Origin: Rhizobiaceae bacterium
GTDB taxonomy: Bacteria > Pseudomonadota > Alphaproteobacteria > Rhizobiales > Rhizobiaceae
DNA: 64,000 nucleotides
Direction: 5' to 3'
Assembly: GCA_017640615.1 (NCBI GenBank)
Contig: JAEPQK010000001.1
Location: 558,001 to 622,000 of the forward strand
A program made the position numbers and the translations under genes. Below, one piece after another: positions 26,879 through 37,044 of this stretch. The notes under the pieces were generated by a model. The model was not told the origin of the DNA. It made no database searches and was given only the letters and a program-made list of their open reading frames with translations. Numbering within the stretch: position 1 is the stretch's first letter; the number at the start of each line of letters is the position of its first letter.

Positions 26879-27649
26879 ATGCCGTTCGACTATATCAGCG
26901 TTGAGGACGCAATTGGCCGCAGCGGGCTACGCATGGTCGTCGTGGGCGGCATTCCGAGCCCGTGGGGCGAGGCGGCGAAGGGTATTCTCCATGTCAAAGG
27001 CATCGAATGGGCGGCGGTTCGCCTTGCTTATGACAGCGAGGAACTGAAGCGCTGGGCGAAGCAGCGCAGCGGCCCGGTGGCAATCTATGGCGACGAGCCG
27101 CCACGCAGCGGCTGGTCGGAGATATTGGCGTTGGCGGAGCGGCTGGCGCCGCAGCCGGCACTTGTGCCGGACGCGGCAGAGGAGCGCGTTGCCGTGCTCG
27201 GCATCGCGCAGGAGCTTTGCGGCGAGGGCGGGCTCGGCTGGTCGCGCCGGCTCGACCTGATCGACGCGCGGTTCGAGGGCAAGGGCGGCTTTGCGGAGCC
27301 GGTGGCGAAATATCTTTCCAGAAAATACGGCTACCGGCTAGGCGTCGGCGAGGCGGCACGGCGCAGAGTGCGCAGCGCGTTGGCAATGCTTGCCGCGCGG
27401 CTGAAAGCGCAGCAGGCGGCAGGCAGCGATTACCTTGTCGGACACGGGCTGACGGCTGCGGATATCTACTCGGCGACCTTCGCCGGCATGTTCCAGCCGC
27501 TGCCTGAAGAGCAATGTGCCATGGAAAAGCACATGCGGAGCGCCTTCGCGACCATCGACGAAGAGACCGCGGCGGTGCTCGACCCAATCGTCTTCGCTCA
27601 TCGCGACATGATGTATGAGCGGCATCTCGAACTGCCGCTGTCGCTTTAG
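26879..27649 (+). CDS. Glutathione S-transferase-like protein
   Basis: This 256-aa protein fits the GST fold: an N-terminal thioredoxin-like part with GGIPSPWGEAAKGILHVKGIEWAAV, and a helical C-terminal part with the AADIYSATFAGMFQPL block, where the Asp of the AADI motif is the usual N-capping residue. The usual catalytic Ser/Cys/Tyr is not obvious, with SPWGEA in its place. Function could be detoxification or a non-catalytic role. Its stop is 4 bases inside the convergent panE-like gene. Confidence 0.72.
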   Translation: MPFDYISVEDAIGRSGLRMVVVGGIPSPWGEAAKGILHVKGIEWAAVRLAYDSEELKRWAKQRSGPVAIYGDEPPRSGWSEILALAERLAPQPALVPDAAEERVAVLGIAQELCGEGGLGWSRRLDLIDARFEGKGGFAEPVAKYLSRKYGYRLGVGEAARRRVRSALAMLAARLKAQQAAGSDYLVGHGLTAADIYSATFAGMFQPLPEEQCAMEKHMRSAFATIDEETAAVLDPIVFAHRDMMYERHLELPLSL

Positions 27650-28650
27650 GCATTCGTCACCGCCACAAGAAGCTCTTTGCCGGTCCAATTTCGGCGTCCG
27701 CCGGTTTCGGCCTCATGCACCAGTTCCACGATCCGTGCGTTGACCGGAGCCGCTTGGCCGGTGCGTTCGGCGAGCCGCACGACTTCGCCGTTGAGGAAAT
27801 CGATCTCGGTCGGGCGGCCGGCGGCGAAATCGTCGGCCATGGACGAGCGGGCATTGGCGTCGATTTTCTGCAGCCGGAGGCCGATCGTGTTGAAGACAAA
27901 GTCCGGCGCGGAGACGAAGGCGGGGACCAGTTTCGGCGACATCGGTCCGACCTTGGCTGGCGCGATTCCCGCCGAGGAGAGAACAGCCAGCGCCTCGCGC
28001 ATGGAAGCCGACAGAACACGGCGGTAGGCGCGCTCTGATAGCTCGGCGAGCAAGGTCTTGCCCGACAGGGCGTTGATGGCGTTGTTGAGATTGAGCAATA
28101 GCTTGCCCCAGGCGAGCTCGAGCGGCTGGTTGGTGAGGACAATTTCGCCGAGCGTTGCGCGCAGAAGCTTTGCCAGTTCCTCAGTCGCGGCGTGGCGTTC
28201 GGCCGCGAGCAGGCCAGACGTGCCCCGATGCAGCCTGCCGTCGCCCAACCACGCGATGTTGAAGCCGACCATGCCGCGCAAAACCGTGCGGCCTGGCAGG
28301 GCATCACGCAGAATGTCGATATTGCTGATGCCGTTTTGCAGGCTGAGCACCGGCGCTTCGACAGGCGCATGCGCGGCGATTTGCCGGGCGGCGTCGGCGG
28401 TGGCCGTGCTCTTGACCGTGACGACCACCAGGCTGGCATCCGCCATCGCTGCAGGGTCTGTCTCGAAAGGAATGTCGGTCAGAACAAGGTCCAGCCCGTC
28501 ATGCGCGGTGAGGCGCAGGCCGCTTTCGCGAAGGGCATCGCCGATTGCCGGGCGGCCGATCAATGTGACGTCGCTGCCGGCATGCCGCCAGAGCCCGCCG
28601 ACAAAACAGCCGACGGAACCTGCACCCAAAATCACGATAGGTTGTGTCAC
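27646..28650 (-). CDS. 2-dehydropantoate 2-reductase family protein (ApbA/PanE)
   Basis: A 334-aa NADP-type oxidoreductase with GAGSVGCFVGGLWRHAG at the N-terminus, then VVTVKST, and in the C-terminal domain ELAWGKLLLNLNNAINALSG, whose Lys is the conserved catalytic residue of ketopantoate reductases. The enzyme class makes pantoate for coenzyme A, but alphaproteobacteria often carry several paralogues with other 2-keto acid substrates, so panE is not assigned. Confidence 0.85.
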   Translation of the reverse strand: MTQPIVILGAGSVGCFVGGLWRHAGSDVTLIGRPAIGDALRESGLRLTAHDGLDLVLTDIPFETDPAAMADASLVVVTVKSTATADAARQIAAHAPVEAPVLSLQNGISNIDILRDALPGRTVLRGMVGFNIAWLGDGRLHRGTSGLLAAERHAATEELAKLLRATLGEIVLTNQPLELAWGKLLLNLNNAINALSGKTLLAELSERAYRRVLSASMREALAVLSSAGIAPAKVGPMSPKLVPAFVSAPDFVFNTIGLRLQKIDANARSSMADDFAAGRPTEIDFLNGEVVRLAERTGQAAPVNARIVELVHEAETGGRRNWTGKELLVAVTNA

Positions 28651-28729
28651 CGGTTTGCCTCCCGCATGGAGGCAACTCTATATAGGAAGAGCCGGGTGCG
28701 GTAGCGCGCGGCAAAAGCGGAGGGTTGCA

Positions 28730-29011
28730 ATGTCGTTTTTCAAGAAGCTCTTTGGTGGAGGCGGGTCCGACGCGGCCGATGGCGGCGATCCTGTCGAGCA
28801 CAAGGGCTATCTGATCCGCGCCACGCCCTATTCGGAAGGCGGGCAGTATCAGGTCTGCGGCGTGGTCACCAAGGACGTTGACGGGGAGACGAAGGAACAT
28901 CGTTTCGTGCGCGCCGACAAAACGACTTCGCTGGACGACGCAATCGCGATCACGCTGCGCAAAGGCAAGCAGATCGTCGACGAACAGGGCGAGGCGATCT
29001 TTCGCCAATAG
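28730..29011 (+). CDS. HlyU-like protein
   Basis: This is a 93-aa protein from ATG 28730 with GGAGG seven bases upstream. MSFFKKLFGGG at the start and the KGYLIRATPYSEGGQYQVCGVV block match the HlyU-type family (PF10115), named after a Vibrio hemolysin activator but probably different in fold from the ArsR-type HlyU. No DNA-binding motif is obvious, so the regulatory annotation is doubtful here. Confidence 0.75.
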   Translation: MSFFKKLFGGGGSDAADGGDPVEHKGYLIRATPYSEGGQYQVCGVVTKDVDGETKEHRFVRADKTTSLDDAIAITLRKGKQIVDEQGEAIFRQ

Positions 29012-29129
29012 GCGACGACCGGGCCTCTCTGGCAGGCTATGATGGTCCAGACGATGGAATTGCCGCCGCAATTACCTACATGATGCAGAATTGGCCGACG
29101 GCCAGGCACGAAAGACAAGGGGAGCCGCC

Positions 29130-29564
29130 ATGCTGCTGGACGATCTTGACCGCACGTTCGACATAGATTCCACAATCGATGCCGAAGAGGTGCCGGCTGT
29201 CCGGCTGGAACGGCCGCAGCCCGCCAAGGCGCCTGAAGCGGATGCACCGGAAGTGGCGAGCCCGCTGCCGGCCGACGCGCCGGCCGAGCTGGTTGCGGCG
29301 GCGGCGAAACTGGCGGCCGCCGGCTATCGCATCAGCCGGGACGACGATCACGACCAGCCCGACATCCCGACACTATCGCCGCGCGAGCTCGAGGTGCTTG
29401 CGTTGCTTGCCGAAGGCGCGCCCAACAAGGTGATTGCGCGCCGGCTCGATATTTCCGTGCACACGGCGAAGTTCCATGTGGCCTCCATCATTGCCAAGCT
29501 GGGCGCGGTGAACCGTACAGATGCGACTGCGATCGCGATGCGTCAGGGGTTGGTGCAGGTTTAG
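29130..29564 (+). CDS. LuxR-type helix-turn-helix regulator without receiver domain
   Basis: A protein of 144 aa from ATG 29130 with GGGGAG upstream. The N-terminal 75 residues are Ala/Pro/Asp-rich and unstructured-looking. Residues 80-144 are a complete GerE/LuxR helix-turn-helix: TLSPRELEVLALLAEGAPNKVIARRLDISVHTAKFHVASIIAKLGAVNRTDA. There is no receiver or autoinducer-binding domain, so it is a free-standing DNA-binding module whose signal is unknown. Convergent with the LysE gene. Confidence 0.85.
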   Translation: MLLDDLDRTFDIDSTIDAEEVPAVRLERPQPAKAPEADAPEVASPLPADAPAELVAAAAKLAAAGYRISRDDDHDQPDIPTLSPRELEVLALLAEGAPNKVIARRLDISVHTAKFHVASIIAKLGAVNRTDATAIAMRQGLVQV

Positions 29565-29568
29565 CGTA

Positions 29569-30195
29569 TCAACGGTCCTGCATCGCAAGGCGTACGCCAA
29601 GCGCACAGTAGATGCCGCCCACGACCTTGCCCTGCCAGCGCAAGACGGTCGGGTTGCGGCGCAGGAAGTTGCCGAGGCCACCGGCGCCGAGCGCAAACAC
29701 CACCGTACTCATCAAACCCAGCAGGACAAAGATCACGCCCAGCGTAACGAGCTGGACTGTAACCGGGCCTGCCTGCGGGTTTACGAATTGCGGCAGGAAG
29801 GCCAGGAAGAACAGTGCGGTCTTCGGGTTAAGAACTTCGGCCAGAATTGCCTGGTGGAATGCGCGACGTGGTGAAACAGGCAGCGCTCCCGAACTCATAT
29901 CCGTTGGCGCCTTGGCCAGAATTGCCTTGATGCCGAGATAGACCAGATAAGCCGCACCGAGATATTTGATGATGCTGAACAGCACCGCCGATGCCGCGAT
30001 GATGGCCGATATGCCAACGATCGCGAGGAACGTGTGGATGATGTCGCCAGCGGCAATACCGAGGCCCGTCGCGAGTCCGGCTCGGGTGCCTGAGCTGGTT
30101 GCTCGTGCAATGGTAAGCAGCGTTGCCGGTCCTGGAATGAACACGAAACCGGTGACAATTATTATATATGCAATGAGGGTGGTCAGATCGATCAC
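29569..30195 (-). CDS. LysE/RhtB family amino-acid exporter
   Basis: A 208-aa membrane protein with about six helices. The start is GTG at 30195, chosen because GAGGAG lies seven bases upstream and it gives the normal family length. The N-terminal TGFVFIPGPATLLTIARATSSGTRAGLATGLGIAAGD block is diagnostic for LysE/RhtB. These proteins export amino acids or homoserine lactones; the substrate cannot be told from sequence. Confidence 0.9.
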   Translation of the reverse strand: MIDLTTLIAYIIIVTGFVFIPGPATLLTIARATSSGTRAGLATGLGIAAGDIIHTFLAIVGISAIIAASAVLFSIIKYLGAAYLVYLGIKAILAKAPTDMSSGALPVSPRRAFHQAILAEVLNPKTALFFLAFLPQFVNPQAGPVTVQLVTLGVIFVLLGLMSTVVFALGAGGLGNFLRRNPTVLRWQGKVVGGIYCALGVRLAMQDR

Positions 30196-30316
30196 AGTAA
30201 ACTCCTCGTCCGTTGCCGCCGACCAAATCACCGGCGGCCAGCAATTTCAATATGGACGCTTGCCTTGGCGTGAGCGCCGCGCGACGATTGCGCGACGCTA
30301 TTCGGGAGGTCGCACC

Positions 30317-31186
<870 letters not shown>

Positions 31187-31188
31187 CG

Positions 31189-31401
31189 TCAACAGCAGGA
31201 ACCGTCACCCTGTTGGACGGGCGGGCAAGGAACGCTGCCATAGGAACAGAACACGCAACAGTCGCCATGTTTCGGCTTCAGCAGCTTGTGGCAGCTGTCG
31301 CATTCATAAAACCACTGGCAGGCGTCGGTTGGCATCGTCTCCGCCTTTGCGAACCCGCAGCCAGGACAGGTGATCGTTGATGTCAGTTCGGTCTCCGGCA
31401 C
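31189..31401 (-). CDS. GDCCVxC domain protein
   Basis: A small 70-aa protein with eleven cysteines: CPGCGF near the N-terminus, CDSC in the middle, then HGDCCVFCSYGSVPCPP, the motif that names the GDCCVxC family. Such proteins accompany mercury transport and resistance genes and probably bind metal. It lies 9 bp after the MerT-like gene on the same strand, so it should share that operon and the MerR-type promoter. Confidence 0.88.
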   Translation of the reverse strand: MPETELTSTITCPGCGFAKAETMPTDACQWFYECDSCHKLLKPKHGDCCVFCSYGSVPCPPVQQGDGSCC

Positions 31402-31410
31402 GGGTGCTCC

Positions 31411-31740
31411 TTACATGTAGGACAGGAAGAACATGGTAAGCGGCTCGTCGTTGATGATGAGCAACCATGCGATGAAGGCCAGAAAGGTTCCGACCGACAG
31501 GATGGCCAAGGTGCTGCGGCGAGGCTTGCGGCGAAGCGCGTGGAACCAGGCCACAGCCAAAAGTACGACCGATATTCCCAAAATGTAGGGGCTTGCCGCA
31601 GAAAGCGGCGCAAAAACCGCCATCCAGCTGCCGCCGAGCCCGGCAATCATCAAGCTCATCGGCAACACGCAGCATGACGCCGCTGCAAAAAGTGCCGCCA
31701 GTGAACCGCCCAGACTTGCGCGTGAAACTGTATCCGCCAT
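31411..31740 (-). CDS. MerT-like mercuric transport protein
   Basis: A 109-aa membrane protein from ATG 31740 with AAGGAG upstream. Three helices are visible, at about 10-32, 42-62 and 75-95. The first contains the vicinal pair SCC, the Hg(II)-binding site of MerT/MerF. MerT has a second cysteine pair in its cytoplasmic loop; here no other cysteines exist. It lacks partner merP and merA genes nearby. The protein likely carries Hg(II) or another soft metal into the cell, with the GDCCVxC protein as its possible partner. Confidence 0.8.
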   Translation of the reverse strand: MADTVSRASLGGSLAALFAAASCCVLPMSLMIAGLGGSWMAVFAPLSAASPYILGISVVLLAVAWFHALRRKPRRSTLAILSVGTFLAFIAWLLIINDEPLTMFFLSYM

Positions 31741-31773
31741 CGAGCAGACTTCTCCTTGATCGCTGCAATTGGT

Positions 31774-31804
31774 ACTGTGCAACCTGTAGCGGCTACAGGA
31801 TCAA
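31774..31804 (-). promoter_or_regulatory. MerR-type promoter and operator of the merT-like operon
   Basis: CCTGTAGCGGCTACAGG (31783-31799) is a 7-3-7 palindrome of the form bound by MerR-family metal sensors (CTnTAGnnnCTAnAG core). On the minus strand it sits between TTGATC (31804-31799) and CACAGT (31779-31774), which are 19 bp apart, the over-long spacer typical of MerR-controlled promoters. Confidence 0.72.
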
Positions 31805-31814
31805 GGGAAATTCG

Positions 31815-32219
31815 ATGTACTCGATTGGCCAGGTATCAGCGCGCAGCGGAGTGAATATCGAAACGATCCGCTACTACGAACGCAAAGGCATACTGCCGGC
31901 CCCAGCACGAACCCAGAGTGGGAGACGTCAATACGACCGAGACGACCTTTCCCGCTTACGCTTCGTGAGGAAATGCCGCGACCTCGGCTTTTCGATGAGC
32001 GATGCTAAAGCCTTGCTGGGACTGGCAATTTCAGGCGGCATGAATTGCGGGGAGGCCAAACCGATAGCACAAGCGCATCTGGATGCCGTCGTAAAGAAGA
32101 TGGCGGAGCTGGCGCGTTTGCGGGAAGCACTGAGAAGTTTGGTTGACGCATGCCGCGAACCGAGCTCCGAATGTCCGATGCTGGGATTGATCTTCGAAGT
32201 GTCAGACATTCCTGCCTAG
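31815..32219 (+). CDS. merR: MerR-family metal-responsive regulator
   Basis: This 134-aa protein has an N-terminal MerR helix-turn-helix (MYSIGQVSARSGVNIETIRYYERKGILP) and the dimerisation helix. Cys78, Cys113 and Cys120 are placed as in MerR, which uses three cysteines to bind Hg(II): NCGEAK, then DACREPSSECP. The spacing between the last two (six residues) is two shorter than in Tn501 MerR (eight), so the metal could be Hg(II) or another soft ion. It is divergent from the merT-like operon across a fitting operator. Confidence 0.82.
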   Translation: MYSIGQVSARSGVNIETIRYYERKGILPAPARTQSGRRQYDRDDLSRLRFVRKCRDLGFSMSDAKALLGLAISGGMNCGEAKPIAQAHLDAVVKKMAELARLREALRSLVDACREPSSECPMLGLIFEVSDIPA

Positions 32220-32247
32220 ACTGCCGGTTGGCCGGACCGACGGCGAG

Positions 32248-34362
32248 CTATCTGAACATCAAATCGCGCACCAAGTCGGGCACGAGCTGGATGTTGCGCA
32301 GCGCCGATTTGAGCTCGGCCTGATCGTCTGACGAGAGTGCTGCCACCTCCACCTTGTTTGACACGGTGATGCCGGCCAGCAGGTCGCGGCTTTGCTGGGC
32401 CAGCATCAGCTTTATCACCTTGCCATGGGCGGTGATCAGGCGCGTGAAATCCGCTTCGCCGCCGATATCGAGCGCGCGCAGACCGGCGAGGCGCTCGCGG
32501 GTCGAGCGTGCCTGCACGCCATGACGGATGGCCAGTGCGCGGGCGAATGCAACAACCGGAAAGAGCCCGTGCATCTTGAGGTCGACGCGGCCTTCATCGG
32601 TCTTGAAGCCGCCGAACATGGTGAAGGCATTGAGGGGGCGCGCGGCCGTTTCGCCCAACGCCTTGGCGAAGGGAACTTTGTCGGCGGCGGCCGCGAAGGC
32701 CGCCGAGAGCAGGTCGCCGGCGAGTGCATGATCACCGTGGACGGGGTAGAGGTCAAAAAAGATATCGACATTGAGCAGGTCTTCAGGTCGCGAGCGGCGG
32801 ACCCAATCGGCGATGCGCTCCGTCCAGGTGGCGAGGGACCCGCGCCATTGCGGGTTTTTCGCCATGACTCCGCCTGTGCACAGTGGAATGCCGGCCTCGT
32901 GGAGCAACGGCGCCATGCGCTCGCCGAGCGCTGCAAACCAGCGGTCGTTTTCGCTGTCGGGTGCGCCCTCGGCAAAGACGATTGCGTTGTCCTGATCCGC
33001 GGCGAGCAGGCTTTCGCCACGCCCGCCGGAACCAAGGACAATGACCGCGTAGGGGCAGGGCGGTGTGCCGAGGCCCTCGGCGACCATCGCCTGTTCGGCG
33101 AGCACCGCGGCTCGCCGCGTCATGGCGCGTAGCTCCTCGCTGACGATTTCGGCAATCGTGACCGCCTCGATGCCTTCCACAAGCAGTGAAGTCGCGACGC
33201 CCGGAAGCTGCGACCACGCGGCTGCAAGATCGAATGCGGAGTTCGCGTCTTCAATGCGATCGTTGAGGTTGATCGCCGCACTTGCCCTCAGCTTGAGCAG
33301 GTCGCGAGCGGAGATGACGCCGACAAGGTCGCTGTCGTCGTTTCGGACAGCCAGATGGCGGATCCTGCGCCGCGCCATGCGGCCGATGGCGCGATATGCG
33401 AAGGCTCGTTCACGGATTGAGATCAGCGGACGTGTCGCGATGCCGCCGGATTGTTCGTTGAGCGCATCTGCCCCATTGGCGGCCAGCCGACGCATGAGAT
33501 CGCGCTCGGTGAGAATGCCGTAGCCGGCGATCTTGCCGTCGGGTTCGCCGGCGTCCGACACGAATACGGAACTGATCTTGCGTTCCAGCATCAGCGCCAT
33601 GGCGTCGCGCGCGGTTGTCGCGGAGGTGATGCAGACCGGTGGCGCGCTCATGAGGTCGGCCAGTCGATGCTTGTAGGCGTAGGGGTCGACGGCGACGAAG
33701 GAACGAAACATCTCCGGCCGCGAGACGGGCTCGGTCCAGCCCGCGCGGACATGGGTTTCAAGCTGTTCGGTGAGTTGCAGGCAGGCGCGCTCCGCCTCCG
33801 CCAATGTGCGGATGCCGCGCTCGGCAAGCTTCGGAATCATGGCAAGGAATATGCCGGCGGCGGCACGTGCATCGCCCAGCGCCTGATGGCGCGAGTGGAG
33901 TTCAACGCCCAGCCAGCTTGCGAGCGCTTCAAGCGAATAGTCGGGCAAGTTGGGGTTTGCGGTAGCCGCCAGAAGGCGGACGCAGAGCGAGCGCGGCTTC
34001 ATCCAGGAAATGCCGGCGCGTTCCGCCTCATGCGCCAGCACCGCAAGGTCGAAGCCGACGGAGTAGCCAATAAGAATGCGCCCGGCGATGTGGCCCTCAG
34101 CCTCGCGCCATGCCTGCACGAATTTGGGCGCCTGGCGAACCATGCTGTTTGTAATGTGGTGAATGGCGGAAGAGCGCGGGGGAATGGCGATGCCAGGATC
34201 GACCAGGCGTTCCCACACGGATTTGGGCGCGAGCTCTCCATTTTCGATCGCGATGAGGCCAATCTGAACCACGCGATCATTGCGCGCGTCGAGACCGGTT
34301 GTTTCGGTGTCGATAGCGACCGCGTCGAGTGCGGCTAGCGGCGTAGCTCCGGTGACGATCAT
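32248..34362 (-). CDS. Fusion: DnaQ-type exonuclease + two CBS domains + DUF294 nucleotidyltransferase-like domain
   Basis: This 704-aa protein reads as three parts. Residues 13-175 are a DEDDh 3'-5' exonuclease: Asp18 and Glu20 in DTETTGLD, Asp105 in GYSVGFDLAVL, His159 and Asp164 in HQALGDARA. Residues about 232-365 hold two CBS domains (adenine-nucleotide sensors), each ending in a TERDL or SARDL block. Residues about 385-530 match the DUF294 nucleotidyltransferase-like domain, with GSGGRGE at 444-450 and Asp456/Asp458; the DUF294 C-terminal domain follows. All exonuclease residues are present. A role as a nucleotide-sensing nuclease is inferred, not known. Confidence 0.87.
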   Translation of the reverse strand: MIVTGATPLAALDAVAIDTETTGLDARNDRVVQIGLIAIENGELAPKSVWERLVDPGIAIPPRSSAIHHITNSMVRQAPKFVQAWREAEGHIAGRILIGYSVGFDLAVLAHEAERAGISWMKPRSLCVRLLAATANPNLPDYSLEALASWLGVELHSRHQALGDARAAAGIFLAMIPKLAERGIRTLAEAERACLQLTEQLETHVRAGWTEPVSRPEMFRSFVAVDPYAYKHRLADLMSAPPVCITSATTARDAMALMLERKISSVFVSDAGEPDGKIAGYGILTERDLMRRLAANGADALNEQSGGIATRPLISIRERAFAYRAIGRMARRRIRHLAVRNDDSDLVGVISARDLLKLRASAAINLNDRIEDANSAFDLAAAWSQLPGVATSLLVEGIEAVTIAEIVSEELRAMTRRAAVLAEQAMVAEGLGTPPCPYAVIVLGSGGRGESLLAADQDNAIVFAEGAPDSENDRWFAALGERMAPLLHEAGIPLCTGGVMAKNPQWRGSLATWTERIADWVRRSRPEDLLNVDIFFDLYPVHGDHALAGDLLSAAFAAAADKVPFAKALGETAARPLNAFTMFGGFKTDEGRVDLKMHGLFPVVAFARALAIRHGVQARSTRERLAGLRALDIGGEADFTRLITAHGKVIKLMLAQQSRDLLAGITVSNKVEVAALSSDDQAELKSALRNIQLVPDLVRDLMFR

Positions 34363-34428
34363 TGTCGCGGCCCCTCCAAACCGGACGACACCTTAGCGCA
34401 ACAGAGACATCGATCCAGACCGGGCATG

Positions 34429-34461
34429 AAAAGGCCCGACCGCTGGAGGACGGCCGGGCCA
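34429..34461 (-). terminator. Terminator of the OmpA-like gene
   Basis: On the minus strand GGCCCGGCCG (34460-34451) pairs with CGGTCGGGCC (34442-34433) and is followed by TTTT (34432-34429). It lies about 85 bp past the OmpA-like stop. A second small hairpin, ATCCCC/GGGGAT at 34470-34484, lies between. Confidence 0.7.
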
Positions 34462-34543
34462 ATTTGCCAATCCCCTTTGGGGATGGGGCAGGGAACGACT
34501 TATCTCACTCTCGAATTGTGGCAATTCAAGAGCGTGAGCCGGG

Positions 34544-36385
34544 TTAGCGGCTAGCGACCGGGGCCACCAGCGGCGTGATGCGGCGGACCGCAACGCGGCG
34601 GTTGGTGCGGTTCGGCTCTTCCGTTTTCACCTTCAGATAGGCCTCGCCATAACCCTGGGTGACCAGGTTCTCCGGCGGGATCTCGAAGACGTCGGTCAGA
34701 GCGCGCGCAACCGTTTCAGCACGCCTGTCCGACAGCGAAAGGTTTGCCGTGTCGGTGCCCACCGCGTCGGTGTGGCCTTCGATCAGGAACACCTCGCCGG
34801 GGTTCTCATCGAGCAAGCGAGCCATTGCGTCGGCAAGGGCGCCGAGCTTGGCGATCTCGCTTTCGCTGATCGACGCCGAACCGAAATCGAACGTGATGTT
34901 GTCGAGATCGATCCTGCGCACCGCATCGCGGACACGAGCCGAATACCGCACCTCGTCCAGCGAATAGAGGCGCCGCACGCGCTCAACCGGCGGCTTGTCG
35001 AGGAACTCGTAATAGGCGTCCGGGTCCTCGTCGAAGCGGCGCGCGTCAAGAATGTAGTCGCGTACCGGGATGCGCAGGCGCAGCGGCGGCAAGTCACGGC
35101 CCGGATCGCGCCAGCGGTCGCGGCGGTCATCGTCGTCGCGGTCGCCCGCATAGACGAGGATGTATTCGCGGCCGTCCGGCGTGATGCGCGAGCGCTGAAC
35201 GATGTCGCCATAGCGGTCGCGGATCGTGATGATCTGCGCACCGTTCGCACGGATGATCGTTTCGCGGGTGCGACCACCCCGCAGTTCCTCGTAATACACC
35301 TCCTCGGCGCCACGGCGCAGACGGTCGCGGTCATCGCTGCCGACGACCTGACGGCCGGCAAGCGAAAGAATGACGCGGCCAGCGATCTCGCCGATGATTT
35401 CGGCGTCGCTGCGCTGTTCGACTCGCGCCTGGGCCTGGCTTTCCTCAACGCGCGTGCCTTCGGCAGCCGTCGCGGACCTAAGCTGGGACGCCTGCGGCAC
35501 AGCCTCGGCCTGCGCAGCTTCATCGGATTCGGGCGGCGGACCCTGGTCGGCTTCTGCCGCAGCTGTAGCATTGGCCTCACCGCCAGTGCGGGTTTCGCCA
35601 GACGCCTCGGCCTCTTTCTGGCTATCCAGAACAGGCGCGGCGTTTTCTTCCTCGCCCGCAGCTACCTCTTCCTTGACCGGTTCCTCAGCGGCTGGCTCAG
35701 CTTTCTTTTCAGGAGCCGGCTCTTCCGCGGCAGGCGCGGCCTCAGGTTCGGTGGGTTCTTCCGCAGGTGCGGCTTCCTCAGCAGGAGCTGCTTCTTCGGC
35801 GGGAGCCTCCTCAACAGGCGTTTCCTTAGCCGGAGCGGGTTCCTCGGCGGGCGCAGCCTCTTCAGCAGCGGCAGGTTCTTCCGCGGCAGGTTCCTCAGCC
35901 GGGGTCTCCTCAGCAGGTGCCGCTTCCTCGGCGGGCGCGGCCTCTTCAGCAGCAGGCTCCTCTACCGGGGTTTCTTCAGCAGCGGGCTCCTCGACCGAAG
36001 TTTCCTCAGCGGGGACTGCTTCTTCAGCAGCGGGTGCTTCTTCGGCTGGAGCCTCCTCGGCGGGAGCGGCTTCCTCGGCCGGTGCGGCTTCGTCGGCCGG
36101 TGCGGCTTCCTCAGTAGCAGGCGCTTCCTCGGCGGCTGCCTCCATCGCCTCGATCTGCTCTTCGATCAGACGGCGCTCTTCATCCGTGAGTTCGTCTTCC
36201 TCCAGACGCTTGCGCAACTCTTCGATCGAGGCCTGCGCGAGGATGATCGGCATATCGCCGGCCACCGATAGAGGAATAGAGGGCATCACCGATTTGGCGG
36301 GTGCAGCATGCAATGGCACCGTATAGACGGGTGCGGTCATCAGTAGTGCAAGCGCAGTGCCAGCGGCGATTTTTCGCTTCAACAT
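34544..36385 (-). CDS. OmpA-family outer-membrane protein with long Ala/Glu/Pro-rich repeat
   Basis: A 613-aa protein from ATG 36385, with GGAG eight bases upstream; the frame continues to 36703 but without coding character. A signal peptide covers about 1-28. Residues about 88-240 are a low-complexity repeat built from [13 protein letters not shown] units, followed by an acidic/Gln-rich stretch. A middle domain with a [10 protein letters not shown] patch follows, then a C-terminal OmpA/MotB domain with [33 protein letters not shown] and the NRRVAVRRI end. It should bind peptidoglycan. The repeat may act as a flexible spacer through the periplasm. Confidence 0.88.
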   Translation of the reverse strand: MLKRKIAAGTALALLMTAPVYTVPLHAAPAKSVMPSIPLSVAGDMPIILAQASIEELRKRLEEDELTDEERRLIEEQIEAMEAAAEEAPATEEAAPADEAAPAEEAAPAEEAPAEEAPAAEEAVPAEETSVEEPAAEETPVEEPAAEEAAPAEEAAPAEETPAEEPAAEEPAAAEEAAPAEEPAPAKETPVEEAPAEEAAPAEEAAPAEEPTEPEAAPAAEEPAPEKKAEPAAEEPVKEEVAAGEEENAAPVLDSQKEAEASGETRTGGEANATAAAEADQGPPPESDEAAQAEAVPQASQLRSATAAEGTRVEESQAQARVEQRSDAEIIGEIAGRVILSLAGRQVVGSDDRDRLRRGAEEVYYEELRGGRTRETIIRANGAQIITIRDRYGDIVQRSRITPDGREYILVYAGDRDDDDRRDRWRDPGRDLPPLRLRIPVRDYILDARRFDEDPDAYYEFLDKPPVERVRRLYSLDEVRYSARVRDAVRRIDLDNITFDFGSASISESEIAKLGALADAMARLLDENPGEVFLIEGHTDAVGTDTANLSLSDRRAETVARALTDVFEIPPENLVTQGYGEAYLKVKTEEPNRTNRRVAVRRITPLVAPVASR

Positions 36386-36569
36386 AATAACAACTCCATT
36401 TGCGGGGCGAATTCGTACCCCTCGCGCGACAACCATCCGGGTCGTCGCTGGACGTCCCTGTCCCCCCAGAAACTCCCGGGTCTTGTTTTTGTTCCCCACT
36501 TTGGCGGATTGGCGGCGGAAATCCGTGAATTGCTTGACGAGCCGAAGCGAAAAGCCCAGTTGTCGCCAC

Positions 36570-37016
36570 ATGCCGGAACCGTTCTGGAAGACAAAATCAT
36601 TGGCGGAAATGTCACCGCAGGAGTGGGAATCGCTCTGCGATGGCTGCGGCAAATGCTGCCTTGCCAAGCTTGAGGACGAGGACACAGGCGAAATCCATTT
36701 CACCAGCGTTGGCTGCCGGCTTTTCGACGCAGAATTGTGCCGCTGTACCGACTACGAACATCGCGCGGCGCGCGTTCCGGACTGCGTGAAGCTGACACCG
36801 CAGAACGTCACCACAATTCCGTGGCTGCCGGCCAGCTGCGCCTATCGCACGATCGCTGAAGGCCGTGATCTCGCGCCCTGGCATCCGCTGGTTTCCGGCC
36901 GCGCCGAAAGCGTACATGAGGCAGGAATATCGATGCGCGGCCGCGTGACCGCGCGCGAAGATGAGCTGCCGGACGCGGACGATTATCTGGACCATATGCT
37001 GGAGACGGAACCGTGA
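36570..37016 (+). CDS. ycgN: YcgN family protein (UPF0260)
   Basis: This 148-aa protein begins with [30 protein letters not shown]. The cysteine cluster CDGCGKCC and later CRLF, CRCTDY and CAYR blocks match the YcgN/UPF0260 family, which probably holds an iron-sulfur cluster or zinc. The C-terminal [22 protein letters not shown] is a family signature. Function unknown. Overlapped upstream only by non-coding reading frame. Confidence 0.92.
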   Translation: MPEPFWKTKSLAEMSPQEWESLCDGCGKCCLAKLEDEDTGEIHFTSVGCRLFDAELCRCTDYEHRAARVPDCVKLTPQNVTTIPWLPASCAYRTIAEGRDLAPWHPLVSGRAESVHEAGISMRGRVTAREDELPDADDYLDHMLETEP

Positions 37017-37044
37017 AGGCCGCAATCGACAGGAGTGACGATCA

